A stretch of 64,000 nucleotides of DNA from Volvox africanus (GCA_030268105.1 BSDZ01000078.1:5875001-5939000), one strand, 5' to 3'; positions 12,837-26,657 are shown, numbered from the stretch's first letter. A program made the numbers and translations. Notes: generated by a model not told the origin, from the letters alone.

Positions 12837-13832
12837 ACTTGCCTGGATTATGCGGTCAAAATATCCACTCTTCTTGCATGACGAGGCCTTAAGAGAACCA
12901 GCTTGCAGCGATGCCATGCTGCAATTATGTAATAAAGCGTAACGTTTGCTTTCTTACAAGAACCCTACCTAGCGTGTTCTAACACAGAAAACAATTCAGA
13001 TAATTAGAATAAGGGCCTGACTTGTATGAGAAGAATGCTGGATTTTGTCTTCCTTTATGAAAAAAGGACACAGTACGGGTAGGGCCACACCGTACCAACC
13101 GGATTCGCGCCACATGTGGTGCATGCGTGCTCGATGAGGGGTGGCCATGCACTGTAATAAACCCATTACAACAATCGGTTTTAGTTGTCAAACTGGACGA
13201 CGAAAGACGAAGCCTTCATCTCTCTTGGAGTCTGGTTTCAAGCTGGAAGAAAATTAAATCATTAACTGACCATAACATATTGTTACGTCAAAATTAAAAT
13301 ATAGGGTAGTGCGTCTCATATAATTCATGCTTCCTGACTTGAAGGAATCTATCAGGTCCCCGCAGGACCCACAAAGCTGGCAACAAAGCAATGTATAAAA
13401 TTTTGCAGTTGTAACATTGTCTGAGCGCAGAAATCGGCAAACGACAATATGCAGGCAAGGCAAGGGTTCTTGCGAAGGCATGCAGGGTTCTTGCGTTGGC
13501 AGAAGGCGCATAATGTTCGCCATGCGGTCTTGTCGTCCCTCCAAGCCAAATTACATGCATCGCAATTTATGTATAACTATTAAATCCACGCCATGTCGAA
13601 TCCGTCCAAGTGCTGATTGATGTGCACGCCCATATCCAGTAAGCCTTGCTGCGCCGCACACAGCACCACATATACGCGCATCTTGGACGCATGAGACTAT
13701 AAAACGAATAGAACACTATGCATGAAGGTTATAACCAGCTCTACATTAACCATCAGTTAGCCCCAATACGCACAGGGGATCAGAATCGGACACCCAATCA
13801 GGTTCAAGCTACCTCACCTATCGGTGCACTTT
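12837..13832. other. Spacer upstream of dehydrogenase, with dispersed-repeat copy
   Basis: Noncoding, AT-rich sequence between the dehydrogenase 5' end and the pherophorin stop. It should contain the pherophorin 3' untranslated region; a minus-strand TGTAA lies at 13551-13555. From about 13430 to 13700 it resembles 19330-19540, listed as a repeat. No gene was recognised. Confidence 0.6.
13430..13700. repeat. Dispersed repeat, copy 1
   Basis: Shares ordered blocks with 19330-19540: gcaggcaagg/gcaggcaggc, gggttcttgcg, an agaagg..gca.aatgttcgcc block, cgtcc.cc.aa, then g.aagccttgctg/gagccttgctg, cacagcA.cac and a cgcatct..gac end. The two copies are clearly diverged. Type of element unknown: no terminal inverted repeats or coding capacity were seen. 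Confidence 0.5.
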
Positions 13833-16049
13833 CTAGAAAGGCACCTGACCAGCTGGGCAGCAATACCTTTCCGCATCAAACAGGGAATATACGCAGCTGC
13901 TGCCAAAGCACAGCCCTGCCGGGGTGCCGCAGGCCCTGCCGCGCCGCAGCTTTAAGCACGTATACAACCCGCCCGGGGGTGTCACCGGAAACACCTCCGT
14001 TAGTCCGCTGATTGCCAGCAGCCCGTACGACTGACCGTTCCAGGTCTTGATGCTGTACACAGGACTTACTGGCACGCCGTTGACTGTGATGGCGCGCAGA
14101 GCCTTGGGGCTTTCCTCTACACAATCGTGGTCTGTATGCATGTACAGGCAACCAGGCACGTGTAAGGAATCGGATTGTTAATGTGTTTGCCACGATATTA
14201 ATTACGCATAAACGTCAGGACAGCCAAGGTACGATGAGAAGAACAGCAGGCAAGATTGCGGTGCTGGGCTATCAAGTCAGGAGATATAGACCTGGCATGC
14301 GTGCGTGCGGACATTTCCCCACGCATTACAATAGCGCGAGGAAATGAGATTTAGAGGTCAACATACAATATGCAATCTGTGATGAGGTGAGCGTATTTCC
14401 AGGTATGGGTCACAACGTACTGATGACTCACGGATAATGAGCTCGATCTTGTTAAGGACCATTCGCGAGCAGCTGCCACTGCCAGATACTTCGGCACCGC
14501 TGAATTCGATTATGGAGAAGCAGTACGTGGCATCGGTGGAGGTGACATTGTACGGCCCCGCAGGTGGCGTAAGCCTGTACGGCGATACTGTGATATTTCG
14601 TGCCTTACATGCCGAAAAAGGGAATCCCTGTACCAGCACGTCATTGCTGGGTAGCGGCGCGGTTGGCGGTGCTGGCGGCAGGGGATGATGTGCTGACTGC
14701 GGCGGCTCCGGAGACACAGTGCAGGGGCAATGTGTTACCTCGAATTTCGTATAGCCCCAACTGGTATTGGCGTTGGGACAGACAGGGCTAAATGGATCAT
14801 GGGGTGGGATCCAATCTGCCGCTGCCCAGGCATTTGGCTGGTTCCCAGTAAGGTCCGAAATACTGGCAAGAAGGTAGAGTGTCAGGGGCTGGCATGGCTT
14901 CATCATGGCGGACAGGTCACCGAGCACGAAATTTAAGGGCCCTAATCCGTATGTCATGTTCGGGAGCACGAAGACATCTGGGGGGTACAAGGGACCAGGT
15001 GGAAAGCAATCCACTGACGGCCCAAGAAATAACTTGTTGAACATTGTTTCATTGAGCGTCAACAGGTCGATGTTGCCACCGTAACCTTGCGTCCAGTTCA
15101 GTGCCCAGACTGGGTATCCTCTCACTCCTGCCTCCATGTGCAGCTTCCACGTCACGTCCATTGTCAGGACGGAAGGGGACATGATCTCGTTTGTCCAGCT
15201 GTTTCTCACAGGCATATCGATTGTGTCTGTGTATACTCCATGGCGACTGAGTCGCAGAGTGGTGTCACTGCATTCGGGTTGCGGAAGGGGCGCTGCAGTT
15301 GGTGCCGGTGGTGGCGGCGGCTGCATGGAGGTGCCGCACGGGCAGTACAAGACCCCGAGTTTGGTGTAACTCCAGCTCGTAGGGGAGTTGGGACAGACGG
15401 AGTTTCTTGGATCCTTCGCTTCCACCCAGTCCGCCCCAACCCAGAGGACCTGTTGACGGCCCCCCTTTCCTGCCACTTCAGCAGCAATGATCTTCACCAC
15501 CCAATACACGTAAAACATCTGACAGGTCGTGATGCACACATAATTGCTGCGGACGGTGAAGATGCTTTGTGCCATAGAATGGTTTATGTTGAGGTAATTC
15601 CAGGGTTGTATGTCCTGAAGCGGGGGCGATACACAGCCCCCAGCCGGGCCCTTGATCACTTGGGGCCATTCCTCCTCCAAGAAGAAGTTAAGATATACGA
15701 TAGACTTATCAAAGTCTGTCGCATTAAGGACAAAGTTAGGGTAGCCGTTTACGAAGGCCCTTAGCGCAATGTTACTCAAAGTCGGCGACCAATCCAGGTC
15801 CATGAGGATGTTGGATATGGAATTGGACAGGTCCCCGCTTTCGGCCAGCCGGACCTCAAGATTGATTTGGGAGGTCGCGGCACCTTTGTGGAATAGCTGG
15901 AGACTGTCGCTGCAAGTTTGGGGTGAAAGCAGAGGAGGGGTGGAGGAGGTGCCCTGCTGGGAGGAGGCAGAAGCGCCATGGATGCAGGTGATGATGATTG
16001 CTACCGCCGCGAGTAGCGGATGCAAAGCCGAACCACGGATTGCCACCAT
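13833..16049 (-). CDS. Pherophorin with duplicated N-terminal domain
   Basis: Two exons, 16049-14432 and 14116-13833, join in phase 1 (donor gtgagt, acceptor tgtgtag) and give 633 residues. The ATG at 16049 starts a signal peptide (hydrophobic LLAAVAIIITCI ending near ASASS), so the product is secreted. The C-terminal 200 residues are a pherophorin domain: FPFSACKARNITVSPYRL, then SCSRMVLNKIELII, TVNGVPVSPVYS and finally CFGSSCVYSLFDAERYCCP. Pherophorins are hydroxyproline-rich glycoproteins of the volvocine wall and matrix. Ahead of it lie two related units of about 200 residues, each starting CSD and ending VCPN..(T)SW.YTK....C.C, separated by proline-rich spacers. These do not look like the usual pherophorin domain. 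Several N-x-S/T sites are present. The gene is single-copy here. Confidence 0.9.
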
Positions 16050-16136
16050 GCTTGTGAAGCCTGCCGTAAGCACTACGTACAGGGAGAGGAGATATCATGT
16101 GTAGCAAAAATACCTAGATAGTGAGGTAAGTACCAC

Positions 16137-16146
16137 ATATATACTG
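16137..16146 (-). promoter_or_regulatory. Candidate TATA box of the pherophorin gene
   Basis: The minus strand reads ccagtatatatgtgg here, about 90 bases upstream of the pherophorin ATG, an ordinary distance for a TATA box plus a leader of about 60 bases. Inferred from sequence and position only. Confidence 0.4.
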
Positions 16147-18108
16147 GTCAATGCACGTGATGGCGACGAAGCCTGTGCGCACCAGGATCCACGGTTCAAT
16201 GAGAAGGAAAACAGCGCACATGCCACTCCATATTATTACATTGCTGCTTGGGCGCCTAACCAGGGCAGTTGCGCCAGAGAGCTACGTAAACAATTGCGCG
16301 CTATCTAGGTTCAATTTCGCTAGGTTGGCGCCTTGCACATGATGGTTTGCGCGCATGTATGGCGCTTGTTTCCACTTCATGATGAGTTGTTATGTGTAAG
16401 TTAGCTAGGGTTAATATTGTAGGTAGGCCTCTAATAAAAAGTAAGCTACTTGAGTCCTTGCAGCACTCCATCCAGGTCCATCCTGATGAGTGACGTTTAT
16501 GGACGGCTAGCGAAGCCATTCGGCAGCACGCGCGCTGCGTGCTCGTGTCCATGTACATATTGCGACCTGCTGTGCTGGTCTTCCAGGCCGTAATGAACAT
16601 CAAAAACGTTACGGTCAGCGGATGGTTGGGAATCATGCATTAAGCCCATTACAAACGTGGGGCATGCATGCGCCGATTCGTCGGCTTGCTTGCCATTGCT
16701 TGATGAACAGCATACATAGCATTCGATGTCGGGAGCTGGAGTCGGGAGCTGGAGATGGCGCTGGGCGTGCAAGCATCAGCAGCAGAGCGTGGCAACGTTA
16801 TACTACTTTCTTGACATACAAGGGTCCATGCAAGGGTCCATGCATACCGTTTACGCACCTGGCTAGTAATACTTTTTTTATCGATACAAGTAATACTCGT
16901 ATGAGTTGTTTTTACAACCTCGAATTGCAATGCCGGTATCCAAAAGGTGCCAATAATCGACAGCGGCACGGTGATGACGATGACCGTTCGACGACGACGA
17001 CAGGCCTGTACAGTCCGAGTCGTTTATTGAAGGGAAGAATAATTGTCCCAAGCTCGAAATTACCGCAACCCAGACTTACTTAATATAAAAATGTAGGTCT
17101 CATTCAGGCGTTGCTGCTGGAGAGTAAACAGTAGTAAGTAGAGTGCACGTAGTATCAATGACAGTTATTAGCAGCAACATAATCAATAGCTACAGCAAAA
17201 TAATCCCTTTGATTAAATTCATCGCCCAGCTTGTGACATTATTACTCAATCGGTTCGCGATCATAAATTATATAACATAATCCGCACTTATACGCCCAGC
17301 CATCCTTTTCTACGTAGCAGGTGCACGCAATTATTCTCTAAAATCAATTATATGAAAATATTGAAATTTCGTAAGTAGTGGCAGCATTCATATCGCACTC
17401 CTCGACTGCGAATCCGCGATTCGTCCTGGCATCTGAACGACGATGGATGTTCGTCGACATCCATGTGAGGCCTCGACTGTCGACTCCATTGACTCTTGCC
17501 TGAGCACTCCTAACGCTGTTGAAATAAAAGCTCCCCAATCAACTGGGAGGCTTTGACACGAATGCACCTGTGGACAGTAGTGGTAACAAATGTTTACTTA
17601 GTACTTAATGATAATGAATAAAGTGTGAACACCACTTCAAGTTCCGAAAAACGAGGCAAACCTAACATCATCAGCCAGTTCCACAAGGTGAATGAAGGAA
17701 AAGATTTCGTGGAGACCCTTTCCCCCCACTCTAGCCGCGTAGACCCTATGGCAGTTTAACGTAAGCAATGAAGTTAACCCTGCCTTCAGTTAATGGCCAC
17801 GGCAAGGATAAAAAGGATATTACGGGACCGGTTACCTTGGTGCTCAGGAGCTACAAGTCTATTGGCCAGTCATCCCCAGCAGTTATCCCTTCTCTAGTTT
17901 TTATCCCCGTTACCTTCTGATGTAACCTGCTGGTTCCCGTTATTCGCTCCCTCGGTTAAACCAAGTTAGCTTAGCGGGTAAATAACTAATCCGGCCACCC
18001 CCATAGGGTTATCCCTATCAATGACCCACTCTGTCGTCTATCTGTTTCGCCCTTGCATTTAAATTGTCGTCCGCATCAAGGTAGAAGGCGCCGCAGACAT
18101 CATCAGTG

Positions 18109-18170
18109 CACTGCCACCGGCGCCGCCATGACCCGTCGGGTGCCACATGAGGCCGTGTGGTGGCAGCTCT
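18109..18170. repeat. Fragment resembling the helicase last exon
   Basis: Thirty-one bases (18109-18139) are identical to 20947-20977 inside the last exon of the DEAD-box helicase, and the next 30 bases remain similar (catgagg, ccgtgtgg, ggcagc). It lies about 2.8 kb downstream of that exon in the direction of transcription. It looks like a local duplication of a coding fragment. Confidence 0.7.
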
Positions 18171-18819
18171 ACCTAACGCACTAACCATCCGCCCACTTCA
18201 ACGCCGTAAGGAGAAATCAACCTGCAGCATGCCAGCAGGAGAGCCTTTACGCAAGGTTTCAGCTTTGTGTACGGCACCCTCGCATAGACGGATGAGTCTT
18301 GCCTGGGTGACTGTAGAATAAGTAGACGAAAATGCACTGCATGGTGCTGGAAATTCCTTATTTCTGCCGCTTCCATGGGCCGAGCTAGCTAGCCTGTACG
18401 CACTGCATGCATCCAGCGACTCAGATCTGTCTGTTGCATGGACATTCAGATACGTACGTATTCAGAGAGCTGGACCACCTGGAAGCGCTGCACCTAGCTA
18501 GGGCAATGGAGTAGGCGTGCACATACATATGTATCGAATTTCACAAGGTGCATCTCACGGAAGAATCGTACGGCACCCCGAGCTGGGGGAAGTAAGCATT
18601 TCACATATAGTATGCATGTATGTAGGTCAACAGCGAGAGCAGTGATAATCACACTGTGACCTGCCCTCTTTGATTAATGAATTAGTGGACCAAGCAACCA
18701 AAGCCAGATATACACCTATACAGCCAAACCTTTGTGTTTCCCATTATTTGTAATTCCAAATTAATAACAATAATAACATTAATAATAACAATAACAACAA
18801 CAACAATATAATAATAATA

Positions 18820-19084
<265 letters not shown>

Positions 19085-19329
19085 GTGATAATAATAGTAC
19101 GCCGGCCGTAGCCTGGCCTGTGTTAGGGGGGTGGGGGACTGGGGGGTTGCATAGCCTCCGTTGAATGCCCGCACCACCGGAAAAGGGATCGGCATACAAC
19201 AACTGAAGACATTTCATTATCGTGCTTCTCGGGTGGTGGTGAGGGGGGGACGTCAAGCAATGATGGTAAGGATTCTCGCCCAGGACCAGTAAGCCATGAA
19301 TTAATTGATGTAAGGCATCCTGCGCGCAA

Positions 19330-19540
19330 TAAATGACAAACTGCGACAGGCAGGCAGGCAGGGTTCTTGCGATGTAGAAGGTGCACAATGTTCGCCTCTC
19401 CGTCCTCCCAACTAAAACCAAATGCAGCCTACCTACACCAGGGCCCAGCCAGGTCGATCGTGAGCCTTGCTGGCTGAACCCCACAGCAACACCAAATGTG
19501 CACGCATCTCGAAGACTTACATGGATCCTCATGGACTAGA
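19330..19540. repeat. Dispersed repeat, copy 2
   Basis: Diverged partner of 13430-13700 in the same orientation, with the same order of matching blocks, starting at the gcaggcaggc run and ending near the cgcatctcgaagac block. Confidence 0.5.
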
Positions 19541-20914
19541 TACCAGCCTGTTCAGTCATGATACGAGAAAATATCCTGTCAAAGAGTGAGAGAATACGAT
19601 CCTCGCCTGCTCAATCACGCAACTCTCAGCAATGCTTTGCTTAATAATGGCAGTGAAGGATCGATTTGCTGTGCACAAATTATTCATAGCATCCGCTTAA
19701 TATGCATGCTTATCGAATGCGGGTAGGACTTAACTTTCCTCTAATAAACTTTTCTTTCCTCGTCATCTGTTGTTTCGTTGGACCTCGTTTCCTTTCTAAT
19801 AGCTTGTTTGTGTTAAGGCTTGTAGGGTTTGAAGGTTTATAAGGGTTTTCTCCCTTGTTCTAACTTGATTCGCTCAACCTCGCGGTTTTCTTACGCCTCT
19901 TGGCTCGTCCGGGCGTACGAGCTCTTAATACGAGTTCGTCACCATCATATCTTCCGGGCCATACGAGTTCACGAGTTTTCAAACTTGTATAAATCATCAT
20001 GACCATCATATCATATCCTACATTAGGCCTGGCCATGTAGGTACATATCGAGTTCATATATTGAATCACAACGACGACATGTATGACGAGATTCATGTAC
20101 GCTCCTACTGGCAAAAAACGCGCCGCCGCCTTTGTAACAGCACAGACACATAATAGACTACCTGTGAGCTATAATTTGCTCCACTAGCTCCATTCCAGGG
20201 TGTAGCCTACAAGAGGGATGTTACACTAGGAAAAGAATAATGGTGTAGGATCGGTCAAGTAGGCCTGCCGAAACACTCCTGGTGACGGCATTTGAACTGC
20301 TGTCCGTAACAGATTCAATATGCACAGCCCTTCGTAGCACAGTGGTAGCACTTGAAAGTGTGAACATAATTTCAGCAACGACCTGTTTTACTAGCATCCG
20401 CGATAGCTCATTTCCACTCTACAAACCTTCGAAACCTGTGGCAGCAGAATACCTAGACCCTTACAAAGCTAAACGCTGCGCGCCCTCACTTGCTGTTTGC
20501 CTTAACCAGCTTCAAGCGATCTGGCCGCGTAGAGTCTGGGCTTAACTTGGAGGCCATAATATGCAAGACGGAGTACGGTATATTGCACTCCTTCCTACAT
20601 ACATGTCGCCCTTTCGTCAACATCCAATTGTCATGATCACACACACATGTATATACACATTTTGTACATGATATGCGACATGACCTCACCTCATACGACT
20701 TTAAAACCCCGATTGATTCATTATAAGTTATTCGTGCATCAACACACCCATAACTCACTGCAACACAATCCCACTGCAAAGTCCCACCTGCTGGTCAATG
20801 GAGTGAAGGCCGAATGCGCTGAACCTAAAGAGCTACCGCCCCTAGACACCTTCGTGGATCGTACGCCCATACCAGCACGCGTCTCCCTCTTGCCACCAGC
20901 GTTTCCATGGTGGA

Positions 20915-23900
20915 CTACCGGCGTTTGGTGTTGGTGCGGAAGGACTCACTGCCACCGGCGCCGCCATGACCCGTCGGATCAGCATGAGGCCCGTGTGGCG
21001 GCGGCAGCCATCGCTCCCGCCGCCTTACGCCATTTACCTCGCCAATGTCACCGACAGCTCCCACATTCTTCCCGTCGCGTGTCGCCTTCATTTCTTGAGG
21101 GGACGCTGCTGCTTGCCCCTCCTTCCCTCCTTCGCTCATATATTGCCATGACATACCGCCCTGGCGCTGGCGTCCGCCATCGGCTTTTGACCTAGACTGC
21201 GAGCGCGCATTTGTGCCGGCGGCGGTGGCAGCAGGTTCAGCCAGAACCAGGCCTGAAACTTCCATCTTGAAGCCGAGCTTTCGCACCCAGGCGCGAGTCA
21301 AGGCGGGCGGTTCAGGACAACCCATCACCGCCACCGCATACTCGTTGGCGATAGCCACCAGCTTTGCCGGAGGGAGCAACTTCCTGCCAGCCAATGGGGC
21401 GGGGTTAACAAACAGAATGGCGTTAGGGATGACGAGGCCCCTGAAGTGAAGTGAGACCCCAAAAGAAGGCCTGCCGGTTTTGAGAAAGTAACGTACATGA
21501 CCCCTACCTCATTAAACATCAAAACACACTCAGGTACTTTCCCTTCCCATCAATGGAGTGACAAGGGTTTCACGGCATCACAAATCTCATTCAAAATGTG
21601 CGACTCCTCCATCACGGTACATCAGATCTTAAGGAGCTGAGGTGCACCCACCTGAATAACTCATGGCCCTTGTAGTAGCCCAACAGGCTCACGAACGCCC
21701 GCAGCTGCAGCTCTTGCCCCATCAGCTCAGCAGCGCGCTGCAGCACCTGCGATGGCTCTCTGGCAAGCTCCGCCGACATCGCTGGGCCAGAGACTTCCCT
21801 CCCGACTTCTCCGCTGCCCCTGCCGGCCTGCTGCCGGCCTCGCTGCCCCTGCCCCTGCTGTACCGCCGGCCCCTGCCGGAGCCGCTCCTTATCATATCCT
21901 TCGCGGCCATTAGGGACGGCGTCGCTGTAGCCGATGTCCTTGTCTTCAAATGGTAGTGGCAGCGGCGACAGCGGCTTGATGTCCAGGTCGGTCAGGTGTC
22001 CCAGGAAGGCAGCTTCGTGGTCTCCAACCAGGAGGACGCATTGCCCCGTTTGGCCGGCCCGCCCTGTGCGGCCTGCGCGGTGGATGTACTGTTCCCGGTT
22101 GGACGGGGCGCCGAACTGCAGGACATGGGCACGAGATTTCGGGCTGGGGGTTACGGCAAGGAACGACCCGAAAGTACAACCCGAACAGGAGGAGGATGGT
22201 GATGATTGTGATTCAGGCGAGAGCTGTGACCATGACTTCACAAAAGGCCGGTGCGAAGACCAGCAGAGAAATGGGTTGTGGGTGGGTGGGGGGCCATAGA
22301 GGCTTAATAAGGGCAGCGCGCCCAGAAGCTTATCCCCGTATACAAGTGCGCCCACCAACTCAATCGCCCAAGCCAAACCCTGCCCCCTCACACAAACCAT
22401 ACCAACACCCAAAAAATTGCTTATGGGCACACGCGCACCTTACCACTCACCCAGCCAGAACCCGACCCAGTGTGGAGGTTGGCTATAAAAGGCCACGCGC
22501 ACCTGCAGCACGAGCGTGACGTTGGGATAGTCCACCCCACGCGCTGAGACGTCCGAGCTGAACAGCACCTTGCGACTGCCCGAACGGAATTCTGCGGAGA
22601 CCTTATCGCGTTGCCCCTGACTCATCCGGCTGTGAATGACCATGACATCATGGAGTCCGGCAAATGAGAAGAGCTTCGCGAAGTAAGCAGTAAGGAAGGC
22701 GGTAGGCAAGAACACGATGATCTGGAGGGGTGGCGCCGGGGTCAGGACAGGAGAGTGGAATGCTCAGGAAGATGCTCAGGAAGACGAAGTCACGAATGTA
22801 GTATGAAAGGAAAAGTACAGAAGATATATTTTATAAAGGCTGGTGTGCTCTAGCGTGGGACGGGCGAAGCAATGCAATGGGAGGGCGGAGGTGACAGATG
22901 CTCACGAGCCAAGCAATGAATATTGCCCCGACGGACATGGGGGTTCGAGGGCGGTGGCAGACGGGGATGAAGGTCGGTCACGCGATGCGGAGAAGAACCA
23001 GACGTTCCCTTTTATAACAGGACATTACGGGAGCAGTGATTTCGGGAGTATCCATTGTAAAAGCTGGATACCTCAGGACGTAGATATTCCATGGTTCAGT
23101 CTTTGGCTCCTCACCCCCTGTAACTGCGCGACATCCCAATTCTCCTCCGTGTATTAAAATAATGGTACAAAGGGACACCCCACGATATGTGCCCCTCTCC
23201 ATCCAATACGTTTCATCTATACGTGAGTTATTATGCAATTCGTGTGATGCAAGGAGATAAAACCCGGGTAACTGCCCTCCATCTGCCGTGTGCCTTTCGC
23301 AAACCCCTCCAGGCAAGTTGCCGCCCTTCATCCCATGTGATGCCAAGCAACGCCATTTACCTTGTACTCGGGATCTTGCGCCATGTGTTGGGCCAACAGC
23401 GCCATCAGCTGACCCCTCAGCTGCTGAATAGGCACCACCAAGCTGCTCGCATCCACCTGGGTGGGGGTGGCCACATCCTTGCCCACCGCGTCTACATACC
23501 TGCACGCGTGATGAACAGCCAAGCAAGCGGGAAAGAAGACGCCACAAATGCGAGGTGAAAGGTACAGATGCGGGATGATAGCAAATTGTTACCCGTACCT
23601 TGAGGATAGTTTAATTAAAGGGCACACATGGTGTAATTGTAGCCGCACGGACCCCGTCCCTTTTTCCTCACTCGTGCTGCAGCTTCAGCGCTACGCCCGC
23701 GAGGTCCCTGACATCCGCGGGGAAAGTGGCGGAGAAGAGGAATGTCTGGCGGCTTCTGGTTGGGGGCATCCCGCCAAGGATTCTCAATATTTGGGGCCTT
23801 GCGACAAGCAGCAGGAAGGGTAAGGAGAGGGAGGCACAGGTTGACGTATAGTTTTGAAGGTAGATGGAAAGTCAAGCGGGGTTCGTAGCCGCGGTGAAGT

Positions 23901-26657
23901 ATGGAGGGAAGGCGAGTATAGACGATAAGACCTGGTGGTACTAATGCTGCTATTGAGGAGCACAAATCACGAAGCACCGCCCGTGATATGCAACAGTTGG
24001 GTCCGAGTCGGGTACTGGGCATCGATGGCTGGCTTCGTCCAAGTTCGGGAAGGAAGAAAGAGAGGTGCATGTAGCCCATTTCGCCGTCAAGAATAGAAGC
24101 TGTGAATAGAAACAGAAAAGAAAAAACAATGAAAGCCGTGTTGTAATAGGGCATTGAATTTGCTGTTGAAGGCAGCACGCAATAATCGTTGGCCGTGAAG
24201 AGGTGCGAAAGGAAAATCGCTAATTGCTGACCGCTGTGCTGCCATGTTCCTCCCGGACCCTTGTTTCAATGTCCCTCTCGGTCCCCTGCACATCCTGACC
24301 TGACCTAATCAATTCCTCCCAACCCAGCCTGGGCTAGCCTTAGGACCGCGCGTGAACCAGCCGAACGAAAGTGGGCAAAGCGTGGACTGATGCCATAACA
24401 CAGTACGGAACCGCGCACCACTTCATTCGCAATATGATCCGTAAGGGTCCCCGAGCCCATTTATCTCCGCCTCCGCCCTTATCCCCGGGCGTCGGCGTCA
24501 GCGTAGGCATATGCTTCCATCACTTCGCACACTCCATAAGCCCCTTCTTCAAACGACAGTACAGTTCCTTCCTTCCTTACCGAAAACCCATGTCCAATAA
24601 ATTGTCAGCCTCATCCAGGACCAGCACCCCGACGTGACTCAACATGGAGTTGAGAGAACGGTTCTGAACGGTATCGTGAGATGGGGTGCATGGGATGTGG
24701 ATCGAGGGAGAAGACGGATTTAGACGAGACTTCGTACTGCTATAGAGAAAACACAAATTGCTTATAGCCACCCAGTGATGAAATTCAGGTAACAGGTAGG
24801 GTGGGGTCCGAGAGGAGGAATCATAGTACGGATGCAAGCGGAGGGGAAGCGGCAATGGGCAGCGGGGATCAAACCTACGAGGAGCCCCGCGGAGAGGGGC
24901 TTGGGATAGCAATTTAGACACGATGCGGGAGGCTTCTCAGGAGGTTTGTTGTATAATCCCACAACGGAATGCAGCACAAGAACGGGGGGCATACACATGA
25001 TCACTGGGCGAGGAGTGCCCGCACTGTGGCCTCAGCGCCTTCTGCGCCTCATGCATATCCGATTATTTCAGCAACCGGTGCAAATCTGCATCCTGACATC
25101 TGCCATGTTCTGCGGCGATAACATAATCTCACCTCCGCCTGCTTCATGAGATCCCAGCAGCGGCCGGGCGTAGCTATGAGGATGTCCGGCATGCATGCGG
25201 CGAGCGCCTTGATGTTGCGCCGCGTGTCCACACCGCCGTACACTACCATCGAGCTCAAATGCCGATGGAAGGTGAGCATCTTGGTGGTCTCCGCTTGGAT
25301 CTGGCGAGCCAGCTCTCGTGTGGGGCTCAGTACCAGCGCAGAAACCTTTCCCTGAGGGGCACGGTGGGCCAAGACCTGCGCGAGGTGGGGGGACAAGGAG
25401 CGCAGGGAAGAGGTCGGGGAAAAGAGAACGGCAAATAGTGGGTTTGGGTTTGGATAGGTGGACGGTAAATGGGTAGGTAGGAAATGGAGAATGCCTTGTA
25501 TGCCCCATATGGGAGCATATGGACAGCCGATGGCGGACGGCATGGTCTTCAAAGCAGTCGCCGGCCTAAAAGACGGACCACGGTCCCCCCATGCCACCTT
25601 TTCGATGGTGGGAATTATGAAGGCCAGCGTCTTTCCGGTTCCGGTCTTAGCCTTGGCGATTACATCTTCTGGTCCCAGACACTTCGGAATGGCAGCGGCC
25701 TGCACTAGGGAGCAGCGGTCGTAACGGAGCACCTCCGCCAGTGCCCTGGTGTGGGAGTACAGGAAGAGGTATGAGGGCGGATGTGACAGATGACTAGGAC
25801 GAGTGGTGGATGCAGACATGGATGACAGCTGAGGTGGTGACAGGTGAAAGCATGCAGAGTTAACTGCAAAAGAAGAGTGCATTGCTCATCCGGGCAGTCT
25901 CTGGCTAATGGTGATGTGAGAACGCACACGGAATGTTGAGTGCCGATACTAACGGTGTGGTACCGGTGTACAATTTTGATCTGGGTTCTACTTTGTATTC
26001 CTTTCAGTGTGTATTATTGTGCCGCAGTGCACTGGCAATCTTTGTGATACCTAACAGCTAACTATCTGGGCAATTTAGATACGTTTTGCACGCATGGATA
26101 GAGCGATGAAATATCTTGGTAAGTGTGAATATTGACAAGCTCTATGAAGGGTTGTATTGGGGACAAAGGGAGACTAGTATGAGCTCCGTGACACGTACCC
26201 AAAGGACTGCATCCCCCTGCTTTTGAGGTAACTCATAGACAACTAGGAAATTTCAGAAACCAGATCCTTCTATGAAATCAATGCACTTATACCTCATCTT
26301 GTATTACCTCTTGCTGTCAGGTGCAATCTTCAAGTCGGCAAACATTGTATTGGATAGGTACTGCTTGTCCACCAGCGGGGGCGGAGCCACGTCTTCATCG
26401 CCAGATTGGCTTACGGTGATCAAAATCTCAGGATCCAAAGGCCCAACATATGCATCCTCCCTAAGCCTCTGATAGGGCTTGCACTGAGCAGCCGGCGTGC
26501 TTCCGATAGCCGCTTGACAAAGTGACGGCGGCCGCGACCAAGGTCCAAATCTAAAAGTAACATGTTTTATAATGGTAAGCGTATCTGTTGGAGTTTGGTT
26601 TGCAGTAAATCGTCGACTAAGTAGTGCGCCTCCGCGCTGGAATGTCAAATGACGCAT
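20915..26657 (-). CDS. DEAD-box RNA helicase, RH25/26/31 (Mss116)-like
   Basis: ATP-dependent RNA helicase. Exons in transcription order are 26657-26308, 25745-25598, 25375-25133, 24663-24581, 23797-23672, 23499-23361, 22721-22503, 22115-21652 and 21383-20915; all phases agree (746 residues). Motifs in order are the Q motif (SLVQAAAIP), I (AKTGTGKT), Ia (PTRELA), Ib (TPGR), II (VLDEADNLLDMGF), III (FLFSATFP), V (SSDVSARGVDYPNVT) and VI (YIHRAGRTGRAG). The DVSARGV-YP-VT and GAPSNREQYIHR wording is typical of plant RH25/26/31 and yeast Mss116, which act on organellar or nuclear structured RNA. The ATG at 26657 opens a basic, Ser/Arg-rich segment (MRHLTFQRGGALLSRRF), so a mitochondrial or plastid presequence is likely. 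The C-terminal tail is basic and Gly/Gln-rich. Part of the last exon recurs at 18109. The neighbouring OPR gene on the same strand hints at organellar RNA work. Confidence 0.92.
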
